A DNA stretch of 16,648 nucleotides from an uncultured Prevotellaceae bacterium. GTDB lineage: Bacteria > Bacteroidota > Bacteroidia > Bacteroidales > Bacteroidaceae. Positions within the stretch are counted from its first letter, which is position 1; every line of letters starts with the position of its first letter. Shown piece by piece: positions 7,530 to 15,808 of the stretch. The position numbers and the translations under genes were made by a program. The notes under the pieces were generated by a model. The model did not search any database. It was not told where the DNA came from and worked only from the letters and a program-made list of their open reading frames with translations. The stretch lies in assembly GCA_946403615.1 (NCBI GenBank), contig CAMJAO010000018.1:1-16648 (forward strand). Reading direction: 5' to 3'.

Positions 7530-9950
7530 ATGTACACAATCTATCTGGAATGCCGTGACAGGGCATATATCATAGAGATGGATGAGGGCACCTCATCGCG
7601 TCGCCAAGGCATCTTAAGCGTCAACACGAATGACCGAGATGAAATATTGCGCATCGGGCGCTGCCCTACCCTCATCTCACAAAGCGGTTATCAGTATGAC
7701 CTGAACACCTGTGTGAAAGACATCTCCATGAAAGAACGCGCGAACGTGGACACCTCAGACGGTGCGGACCGCCATATAGACATAGACATTATTCTTGGAG
7801 AATCCGACAGTGCAATCTATCAGCCTGAAATCACATCACCGTTGCTCCACATCGACGAGATTGCCGATGGTTATCTGCTGCGTGATGCAGACGGCAACGA
7901 ACAGGAGAATATCGTTTTTCATGTAACCCTCATTTACAAGAATTTGCGGGGTTACATAGATATTTTCTGCGCCTCATCAGAGACCATTTATGACGTGGTG
8001 ATAGATTTCGGAAGTGAAGCCTCACAGATGCTTGTCAAACGTCATCGAGACGCCTGGGGAGCAGGAGCCATCGTGCAGTTGTTCAATGGTTGCCTGCGTC
8101 ATTTCTACCCATCTGCTTCCGCTCAGTCAGATTATGACCAGAAAGACCGCGACCCCCGATTGATGCGCAGTCTCTTTTTCAAAAAGCCTAATGCTACCTC
8201 ACCCGTCACTGCAGCCCAAAAACAAGAGTTTCTCTGTTATCCTCCATCCGCCGATGACGACTATCTGCAGTTTATTTCCCGCCGTGATGACGAAAACAGG
8301 GGTGAACGTCTGCCCAACATCAAGATATCTTACTTGGCACAAATCAACCGCAGCGGTTTTGACTTGGAGATGTTGCACCACGCATTGGTGCTGCGTTTCC
8401 TGCATGAGGCAGTCCGCCAGGTAGCCGACAAGGAACGGGTACGTTGTAATACGAAAAAAGGTGTAGCCATCCGTGTGACCCTGTTGGTCCCCAACGTAAT
8501 GGGCCAGGAAGCCGTGTCGAAACTCATCGAAGAGGTTGCCGACACCGCAAACAGCACTGAATTTCTCAAACATCTGCCCCATGACTGTCCGCCATTGTTG
8601 TTCACCGACGTGAAATCTTGTTCTGAGAGTGATGCCTCCTTCCTCTATTGGATGAACACCACCGCCATCAAAGCAGGCAAGGATTATCTGGTCATTGATG
8701 TGGGAAAAGGCACCACCGATTTTTCTGTCGTCCATGTGAAAGACGCCTCGAATGCCATCAGCAAATACCGCTCAGGTTTTTTGGGTGCCGGCAATGCCAT
8801 CTCGTACGCTATTTTCGAGTATATGCTTTTGCAGTTGACAGATGCCATAGAAACCAGCGACCGCATCCAAGAGATACGCCGTATCCTCCATTCTGACACC
8901 AAGACACTCTATCAGTTAGAAGATATCATTGAGCATATCAAGCAAGGCATGACGTTGAGCGGCACCACTGCTGATGAACTCCGACGTATCGCCCATGCCG
9001 AGCATTGGTCAGAAGAGAATCTGAGCGACCTGCTTCAACATTTCAAACTTGAAGATGAGGAGAGAATCATCGCAGGAATCATCCAGAAAATAGTCGCAGG
9101 AATAGCCCTCCGCACGCAGGGTCTTCACTATGACGAGATTATGTTGAGCGGGCGTGGTTTCCTGTATGCCCCCTTGGCTCATGAGGTGAAAACCATTTTC
9201 GGCAAGCACCAGGACCATCATAGCACAACAGGTACTGGGTACAGCGACATTTACTATCGGCCTGAATATGCCAAGACAGGTTGCCTTTATGGAGCCATCG
9301 CGCCTGTGAAGATCAGCATGCAAAGCAATATGACCGGCATACCACAATTTGTCGATGCCCGCAAATCGGCCGAGATGAACGAAGAAGAAGTGAACCAGAT
9401 GATTGACAAGCAGGTAAATGAGAACAAAGCCCTCAACGCCACACCAGAAGAAAACGAGGAGCGGCGAAAGGGTTTGTTGTCTATGGCCAAGCAATGCTGG
9501 AAGTACTTTTTCTCTGACGAAGATGAAGACGAGGATGACGAAAAGAAATCGGATGATACAGACAGTCAGGTAATTCCTGAAAAGCAGGAGGAATCGGGTA
9601 AGTCAGACCATCAGGAATTAGTACTGATGGGCGATGACAACATCCGTGCTATTATGCAGTCGCGATATCCCGTCAAATTGTTTGGCGCCAACACCCGTGT
9701 GTATATCGGAGGCAATCAATACAAAATTGTCGGTGATGACCATCTGCCCGACGGTGACGGATGCAAGCTCTACTTCGACGGCGCCCATTTCTTCATCCGC
9801 AGCAAAGACCATTCATACGAACTGGTGGAAGACGTGGCACGCATACCGAACACCAACCTGTTGTTTGAGAGTTTGTTTCCCTTCTCATTGCAAATCTTAG
9901 GTGAGAATTACGACATCCCCCGTAACCGTGCCGTTACCGAAACCATATAA
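7530..9950 (+). CDS. actin/Hsp70-fold ATPase-like protein (possible SrfB-like relative)
   Basis: This 806-residue protein lacks a signal peptide or membrane segment, so it is cytoplasmic. The actin/Hsp70/hexokinase nucleotide motifs appear in order: phosphate 1 at 155-166 (DVVIDFGSEASQ), phosphate 2 at 385-400 (DYLVIDVGKGTTDFSV, with D390, G392, G394-T-T-D397), and an adenosine motif at 535-544 (DEIMLSGRGF). The long distance between phosphate 1 and 2 implies an insertion of some 150 residues. A ~150-residue N-terminal domain precedes the fold. After it come an acidic, disordered stretch (662-700) and a beta-rich C-terminal domain (700-806). It is much longer than MreB (~350) or DnaK (~640). 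The closest family I can suggest is the large SrfB-type actin-like proteins; this is uncertain. Position between a rod-bearing membrane protein and a SEDS-transpeptidase fusion suggests an MreB-like organising or regulating role. Whether it forms filaments cannot be told. Confidence 0.85.
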   Translation: MYTIYLECRDRAYIIEMDEGTSSRRQGILSVNTNDRDEILRIGRCPTLISQSGYQYDLNTCVKDISMKERANVDTSDGADRHIDIDIILGESDSAIYQPEITSPLLHIDEIADGYLLRDADGNEQENIVFHVTLIYKNLRGYIDIFCASSETIYDVVIDFGSEASQMLVKRHRDAWGAGAIVQLFNGCLRHFYPSASAQSDYDQKDRDPRLMRSLFFKKPNATSPVTAAQKQEFLCYPPSADDDYLQFISRRDDENRGERLPNIKISYLAQINRSGFDLEMLHHALVLRFLHEAVRQVADKERVRCNTKKGVAIRVTLLVPNVMGQEAVSKLIEEVADTANSTEFLKHLPHDCPPLLFTDVKSCSESDASFLYWMNTTAIKAGKDYLVIDVGKGTTDFSVVHVKDASNAISKYRSGFLGAGNAISYAIFEYMLLQLTDAIETSDRIQEIRRILHSDTKTLYQLEDIIEHIKQGMTLSGTTADELRRIAHAEHWSEENLSDLLQHFKLEDEERIIAGIIQKIVAGIALRTQGLHYDEIMLSGRGFLYAPLAHEVKTIFGKHQDHHSTTGTGYSDIYYRPEYAKTGCLYGAIAPVKISMQSNMTGIPQFVDARKSAEMNEEEVNQMIDKQVNENKALNATPEENEERRKGLLSMAKQCWKYFFSDEDEDEDDEKKSDDTDSQVIPEKQEESGKSDHQELVLMGDDNIRAIMQSRYPVKLFGANTRVYIGGNQYKIVGDDHLPDGDGCKLYFDGAHFFIRSKDHSYELVEDVARIPNTNLLFESLFPFSLQILGENYDIPRNRAVTETI

Positions 9951-9968
9951 TCACACTCTTACAGAACC

Positions 9969-12900
9969 ATGAACAAGAAACAGACATCTTCTGCAATCAT
10001 CATGTTGCTGTTCATCGCCATTTTGGTGGTGATTAATCTGATATTCCCTATCACGTTCTCTATCTACTTCATCATTTGTTCGGTGAGCCTTCTGCTGTTA
10101 GTGGCACTCCGCAAGAAAGAGAATAAACTGTCGCTCTTGTTTCCATGGGCGCTGACAATGGTGTCGTCAGTGCTTGTCACACACAATTACCTGCATCCTG
10201 ACATCAACGTATATAATAACTCCGATTATCATGTGCTGTCGCTTAAGAGCGTGGATGTGGCTGACGGGGTGACACTTATAGGTCAACCGCGAAAGAACTC
10301 CTTTTTCGACGACCCGTCATATCATGGTCAACTGACGCTTCACGGCACTGACATGGTCTGCAACATGAGCGACCAACCGCTCTATGTGGGTGACGGGACC
10401 AATTATCATCTGGCAAATAAAGAGCAGTTGCCTTCGCTGAAAGAATCTTTGACGGTAAGCACAGATAGCAGCCGACTGGTCATCAGCATCAAAAATTTCG
10501 AGCGAAACGAAACAGTTGACAGCATCCATGTCTATCTGACCTACAGCACAATACAACGTGATTTCTCCGACAGTCTCAACACGTCAAAGCCCTACGAGCG
10601 GCGCGACACCTCACTTTTCAAACGCTATATCACCGAGTCGTATAATTTGTATGACATGGCTCGCAGCGGAGTCTCTTTTGACCCCAGTATAGGTCAAGAT
10701 GCCGACGAAGAATACCTGCTGAGCGTCATCCGCGATGTGGATGTAGTCAAGGAAAACATAGTTAAGGGAGGGAGCAGAACAACAATTGGCGACCACACAC
10801 TTTACGCCATTCTACCCAATCAGCTGCCAGAGAACATCACAATCCTATGCGATAACGAAGTGGTCGTAAGCAAAGGGAAGGCGGTCAGGCAACCGCAACC
10901 CATTACCGTATCTATGGGACAAGGAGAATTGTTCTACGTAGGTTGCGGCGAGAAAGCCACCCGTCCCATGAGTTGTTCCGTCATCAACCTAAAAGACGAG
11001 ACGCGAAACGGTAAGGAGCAAGGAGGCATGATAAGACTGAGTTATCACATGCCTCTGATGTACCATTTCCCCATCGAAGAGAAAGACGAAAACACGGAGC
11101 ATCAGCACACAAGCCGTCATCATATCGCTAACATCACTACTTCTTCTGAAGAATTGGTACAATCAGATGTGCGCCAGGCTTTCTTGTATGACTTGTTCCA
11201 ACTTCCTGAAAACAGTTTTCATATCAATGGCATCGTGAGTTATGACATCGGAGACTCACATACAGTCTTTAAGGCTAAATTCATCGATTCCAACAAAGAT
11301 AAGAGAAAAAAACTTTCGGATACCAAGCAAGATGATGAAGGACTGTCATTGTGTTCCAAAAACGGCAGTATATGGCATTTCAGTGTTGACGACCTGCGCA
11401 CGACCAGCCCTGTGACCGGAAAAGCGAATTTGTTTGTACGCGACTGGTGGATTATGGGCATCATCTTGCTGATGTTCGCCTTTGCCCTTATCGTACCGCT
11501 GTCGCAATGGCCTCATTCGCGTAAAAGTAATTACGCCTTGGGCATCTGGATGTTTTTCGCCCCGATGATCGTCATGCGCCTTTATCTGATGTGGCGCATC
11601 GCCGTCTTCCCGCCTTTAGAGCAGATATCCCGTCGTGTGTTCATGCAATACCGTATGGAAAGCGGAGGTCTTCGCAATGCGATGGTCATCACACTGATCG
11701 CTATCGGAGTGATGATGTTGCTGACCATCTTTGCCAAACTGCGGGAAAAGAAACTTTTTCATGACCGCATCCGCAATTTGGTGGACCAACAGAGCGACAA
11801 ACACCTTAAGATCGTATTTTGCTTATTATGGGGAGTCGCATACGCATTCCATTTTGTGAGCAACTCGCCGTTTGCCAATTTGTTTGCCCCACTGGCAGTC
11901 TTTTTCCTGAATGAGTATCTATGTCTGAAACGCCTCCCCATGCTATGGCGCATGATTAATATACTCCTGACATTAGGCGCATTCTTGTCGGGAGACCCTG
12001 GCTATGCGGTGATGTTCTTTATCTTCTCCTGCCTCTATACAGCATATATCATGCTGCTATACCGTCGTTCGGTGAAACGAGGAGAACGAAAGTTTGCCCG
12101 TCAGATAGCACTGGTATGTTTCGTATTGACGGCATTGAGTGTGTGCCTGTCGCCATGGATTATGGGTTTGGCTTATGATGAAGCTCCCATATTTGGTTTG
12201 CGGTGGCTGACCGTCTCGCGTATAGCCATGACATTCATTGGTTTGATGGTGCTTTGGTTGGCCTATAAGGCCTCTGAGCATCTTCCTTGGATGCAAAAGC
12301 GTCCTTCGATTAAATGGGGAGTAATCGGTGTCGCGGCCGTGGTGGTGTTATTGGCATGTACGATAGTGGTACCCGCTTATATCAACAAAAACGGTCATTT
12401 CAAATACCGTTCGCTCATCCACACGAAAGAGGTGGGAGCGATTATGAGCAACGAGAATATCTTGGAGCGCAACAGCGACCGACTGCTTCAGGCCTCGCAG
12501 AACCAATGGTTCTTGCAGTATCATGACAACAAAGGCACACAAGACCGTTTCAATGGTGAGATATTCACTTTATCGCCTCATTTCCGTAAGGGTGTGACTT
12601 GGCCTACACAGGTGAGCGACGTCATCTTGTCACGCTATGTGGTCGGCGAGATATCCACCTTACTGCCGGTATTCATCATCGTCTTGTCGTTGGTGTTCCT
12701 TCTATTGCTGTTCCGAGCCCCCAACCATTCCGCCCCGGGACGCATATTAGCTTGGGCATTTGCGCTGCTGATAGCCATCCAGATGACGTTTGTGTGGATG
12801 GCGAACACCAACCGCATGATATTCTTCGGGCAAGACTTCCCGTTCCTGAGCCATAACGCATTGGTGACGACCATTCTGTTTTCCATGCTGCTTGGTATCG

Positions 12901-15329
12901 CCATCTGTCTATACCGTTCGCATGAGGATACCCGTCTCCGCATCAACTATCTGCAGGGGTTGCGCAGTTTTATGAAGTCGCCCAACGTGAAGATTTTCTT
13001 CGCACTATATATCATTCTTTTCGGCATTGTATATTTCACCGGCAACCGCTACTCTTCGTTATACGGCGGTGAGGAAGCCGGACGCTATAACCTGAACACG
13101 ACGATGCAACAGGCACAGAGTGACTTGGATAAGATAAACGCGTCGATAGCCGCATACCCTGCCAAAAAGAATCACCAACTGAAGAACGACGAAGATTTGA
13201 CATTGCTGTGGAATGACATCGAGCATGACACAAACGTGAAAGAAGATGTGGAAAGAATGGTGAGCGACACGACTATCTCACAATTTACCTATTCGCTGTT
13301 TGAAGCCTTCCGCAACAACCTGAAGAACCGCAACCGCTTTGACAATGTGATTCACCTGCGACATGTGGGTAATCATTACGAGTTGGCTTTGAACAACGGT
13401 TTCTACTCACTGCGCAGTCCGGATGAAGACCGTGAGAGTTGGTCAGGTAATATCTACACCGACGTGATAGACACTCATGATGACTTGAAAGAATACCATC
13501 TCGGTCAAGAAGATGAGAACTTCCGTCAAATCATCATCCCGGCAGGCTGGGTGAAGAACAATGAGCGTGTGGCAATCATTGACTGCCGTGACCGTCAAGC
13601 CAGTCACTATGAGATGTATCTCCATCATCAAGGAGAGAGTTATGCGATGAAGAGTCTGGTGTATCCCTTACATAAAGAAGACATCGTAGAGTTCACCTCA
13701 AAGAACGCGAAAGAGCATCCTGAATTCACAGTATCCTTGAAAGCCGACGAAAACCGTCTGCTGGTCAAGAACATTCATGTGAACGGTCATGCTAAACCCG
13801 TCTATCTGAAACGCGACCGGTTGTATTGGCTTCGCGAATACACCAATATGTTCGCTTATGTGAAAGACTCCTGTCGCCGCGAGAACCAACTCATCACCAT
13901 AGACGGCATGTTGCAAGACTCTGTGACATTGTCGATGCGTGAGCACCCGTCAGGTCTCTCCATGTCTGTAGTGGGCATGGACGGATTTGGCAATGTCCGT
14001 CTGATGGCCGACTATAAAGGACGCCACTATATCCTCGACCCGAACGACGAGGAGCGTATCAGTTCATTGATAGAGCAAACCTATCTGAACCCCGTTCCTG
14101 GTGAGGAGCGTAAAGTGTTCGGAAATATGAACCTGTATTACATGTTGCCGGGACCCGGTTCGTCGATGAAACCGTTGACCTATGCCGCGGTCACCTCTCA
14201 GACCATCGGTTTTGAAGGTTTGAACTGGGAGACCTTACGTTTGAAGGCGGAAGGATCCGTGATACACAAATACGGAGTAGAAGGTTTAGATTATGACAAA
14301 GGAAAGCCCAAAGGCAAGGAGGGTTGGCGCTCAATAGCAGGTGACGAGATTGGCGACGGCATGTGGATAGACAACCATTTCTACTTGCGACGTTCGAGCA
14401 ACTTCTACAATGCGCTTGTCACCTATATCGGAATGACCGATATGACAGCCGAAAAAGCGCGAACTATGGGCGATTTATCTGCCAACTATTACCCGCAAAT
14501 CAGCCTGAACAACAATATGTTGGGATCAGGTTCGCTCCGCCATGGCATGGCCGACCGTTTGGATGGCAATCTGCCCTTGTTCAGTGGTCTGAGCAATAAC
14601 TTCGGACTACAGGTCAACACGGGTGGCAGCAGTGCCAACTATTTGTTGGAAACACATCACCAGTTTATCAACAGCAACGTGTTCCGTATATTGGATCATC
14701 CGCTGGAAGAGACCTTTGTCTGGGCCTACCCCAATCTTTCGTCGGCCTACTATTCCTCCTATAATAAACTGGCCAAACAGCATCGTTTACAGCAATATAC
14801 TTTAGGCGCATCGCCCCTGCAAGTGACCCCGTTGAAGATGGCAGAGATGTACGGGCGTCTGTTCTCTCAGACCCGCGACTACCATGCCCATATCACCCCC
14901 CGATACGAATCACCCGTCAAAGCGTGGGGTGCATCAAACGGCATATCGAAATCAGAATTGTTCCGTTTCTATCAACACACATTATTCACTGGCATGAAAC
15001 AATGTGGTGAGAACGGGACAGGAACCTCTATGGTCGACCGTTCGCAATTGCCATCAGGTTACTATCTCTACATGAAGACCGGCACGCTGAACATTGATGA
15101 GAACCACCCCAATGACCGTTTGTTGGCCGTGATTATCACTGACCGCGATGTGTGTGAAGTATCCTCCCCCGAAGACTACCGCTTCTATGTTGTATACTTC
15201 CGTTATGTGCAGGTACCGAAAGGGACTGACATCAAAACCCAAACGACCGAGACTCTGAAACAGATAATGAAGAGCAACAGTTTCAAAGATTATTTCAGAC
15301 CCGTAAACACCCCTCATCATGAATCATAA
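9969..15329 (+). CDS. SEDS glycosyltransferase fused to a class B penicillin-binding-protein transpeptidase
   Basis: This 1786-residue polytopic protein starts with about three membrane segments (7-26, 29-46, 54-71), then a ~410-residue beta-rich domain (75-490), probably periplasmic. A multi-pass region follows (about 494-981). Its end matches the FtsW/RodA core: a segment at 782-803, a large loop ending WPTQVSDVILSRY with D884 where SEDS proteins have P-E-x-H-T-D-F-I-F, then three segments (892-914, 923-942, 963-981) with GQDFPFLS at the LPFxSYGG position. A further segment at 1007-1023 leads to a periplasmic part. There IDGMLQDSV (1311-1319) resembles the T-I-D-x-x-L-Q start of transpeptidases, followed by P-G-S1398-S-M-K1401 (SxxK), S1476-S-N1478 (SxN), ASPLQVTPLKMAEMY (1614-1628), and K1703-T-G-T (KTG). 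All three active-site motifs are intact. It should polymerise lipid II and crosslink peptidoglycan. The GG of the FtsW motif and a clear QPSE are missing, so the SEDS part is divergent. It begins 18 bases after the ATPase gene. Confidence 0.88.
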   Translation: MNKKQTSSAIIMLLFIAILVVINLIFPITFSIYFIICSVSLLLLVALRKKENKLSLLFPWALTMVSSVLVTHNYLHPDINVYNNSDYHVLSLKSVDVADGVTLIGQPRKNSFFDDPSYHGQLTLHGTDMVCNMSDQPLYVGDGTNYHLANKEQLPSLKESLTVSTDSSRLVISIKNFERNETVDSIHVYLTYSTIQRDFSDSLNTSKPYERRDTSLFKRYITESYNLYDMARSGVSFDPSIGQDADEEYLLSVIRDVDVVKENIVKGGSRTTIGDHTLYAILPNQLPENITILCDNEVVVSKGKAVRQPQPITVSMGQGELFYVGCGEKATRPMSCSVINLKDETRNGKEQGGMIRLSYHMPLMYHFPIEEKDENTEHQHTSRHHIANITTSSEELVQSDVRQAFLYDLFQLPENSFHINGIVSYDIGDSHTVFKAKFIDSNKDKRKKLSDTKQDDEGLSLCSKNGSIWHFSVDDLRTTSPVTGKANLFVRDWWIMGIILLMFAFALIVPLSQWPHSRKSNYALGIWMFFAPMIVMRLYLMWRIAVFPPLEQISRRVFMQYRMESGGLRNAMVITLIAIGVMMLLTIFAKLREKKLFHDRIRNLVDQQSDKHLKIVFCLLWGVAYAFHFVSNSPFANLFAPLAVFFLNEYLCLKRLPMLWRMINILLTLGAFLSGDPGYAVMFFIFSCLYTAYIMLLYRRSVKRGERKFARQIALVCFVLTALSVCLSPWIMGLAYDEAPIFGLRWLTVSRIAMTFIGLMVLWLAYKASEHLPWMQKRPSIKWGVIGVAAVVVLLACTIVVPAYINKNGHFKYRSLIHTKEVGAIMSNENILERNSDRLLQASQNQWFLQYHDNKGTQDRFNGEIFTLSPHFRKGVTWPTQVSDVILSRYVVGEISTLLPVFIIVLSLVFLLLLFRAPNHSAPGRILAWAFALLIAIQMTFVWMANTNRMIFFGQDFPFLSHNALVTTILFSMLLGIAICLYRSHEDTRLRINYLQGLRSFMKSPNVKIFFALYIILFGIVYFTGNRYSSLYGGEEAGRYNLNTTMQQAQSDLDKINASIAAYPAKKNHQLKNDEDLTLLWNDIEHDTNVKEDVERMVSDTTISQFTYSLFEAFRNNLKNRNRFDNVIHLRHVGNHYELALNNGFYSLRSPDEDRESWSGNIYTDVIDTHDDLKEYHLGQEDENFRQIIIPAGWVKNNERVAIIDCRDRQASHYEMYLHHQGESYAMKSLVYPLHKEDIVEFTSKNAKEHPEFTVSLKADENRLLVKNIHVNGHAKPVYLKRDRLYWLREYTNMFAYVKDSCRRENQLITIDGMLQDSVTLSMREHPSGLSMSVVGMDGFGNVRLMADYKGRHYILDPNDEERISSLIEQTYLNPVPGEERKVFGNMNLYYMLPGPGSSMKPLTYAAVTSQTIGFEGLNWETLRLKAEGSVIHKYGVEGLDYDKGKPKGKEGWRSIAGDEIGDGMWIDNHFYLRRSSNFYNALVTYIGMTDMTAEKARTMGDLSANYYPQISLNNNMLGSGSLRHGMADRLDGNLPLFSGLSNNFGLQVNTGGSSANYLLETHHQFINSNVFRILDHPLEETFVWAYPNLSSAYYSSYNKLAKQHRLQQYTLGASPLQVTPLKMAEMYGRLFSQTRDYHAHITPRYESPVKAWGASNGISKSELFRFYQHTLFTGMKQCGENGTGTSMVDRSQLPSGYYLYMKTGTLNIDENHPNDRLLAVIITDRDVCEVSSPEDYRFYVVYFRYVQVPKGTDIKTQTTETLKQIMKSNSFKDYFRPVNTPHHES

Positions 15330-15762
15330 AATAGCCATTCGTTTAGGCCTTTTCCTCGTGTTGGTCATGGCCGTATATGCTTTTCTAAGTCTTCGCCGAA
15401 CCGCAGACTATACCAATGAGAGTCTGCCGGTGCGTAGTGAAGCCTTGCTTGTTGACATCCGCCAAGACTCGCTCATACGCGCAATCAACCGTGTATATGT
15501 GAGTCGTGGCAAAACCGACATCACTTTAGACTCGGTGCGCAATGACATGTTCGAGATAAAATTTCCCTCCCACTATGGTATCTTGGACTTGGCATCCATT
15601 AATGAGAACAGAAAGGTAAAAGATGAGAATGAAGATATACTGAAAGCAGAAAGGATGATAGAAGTGGCCGACGAGGGCGATTATCATATTCTCCGCCTGT
15701 TCAAGCAAGACGGTTATGTGTCTTGTCCGGCATACATCTTGGTGGAACTGTTGAAGGAATGA
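15319..15762 (+). CDS. small one-pass membrane protein overlapping the SEDS-transpeptidase gene
   Basis: This 147-residue protein has a membrane segment at about 7-24 after a short basic N-terminus (MNHK), so residues 25-147 should be periplasmic. I recognise no family. The outer part mixes beta-like and helical segments and lacks the heptad leucine pattern of FtsL or FtsB, so it is not obviously one of those partners. Its ATG lies 11 bases inside the end of the upstream gene, in a different frame, which points to translational coupling and a stoichiometric partner of the fusion protein. It ends the operon; the next gene starts after 46 bases. An accessory or activator role at the membrane is inference. 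Confidence 0.85.
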   Translation: MNHKIAIRLGLFLVLVMAVYAFLSLRRTADYTNESLPVRSEALLVDIRQDSLIRAINRVYVSRGKTDITLDSVRNDMFEIKFPSHYGILDLASINENRKVKDENEDILKAERMIEVADEGDYHILRLFKQDGYVSCPAYILVELLKE

Positions 15763-15808
15763 CGAAAAAGAAATGAAATTAAAGTGAAAATTTTAATAAT
15801 AAAGAAAT

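Noticed and set aside
12591..12908. Reading the multi-pass region as a generic transporter or oligosaccharide ligase
   Set aside because: Order of loop, Asp884, three last membrane segments and PFLS fits SEDS better, and fusion to a transpeptidase supports it; a ligase-like identity is not fully excluded without a profile search.
15763..15808. Possible terminator or promoter before the aldo/keto reductase
   Set aside because: The gap is A/T-rich without a hairpin and without TAnnTTTG.
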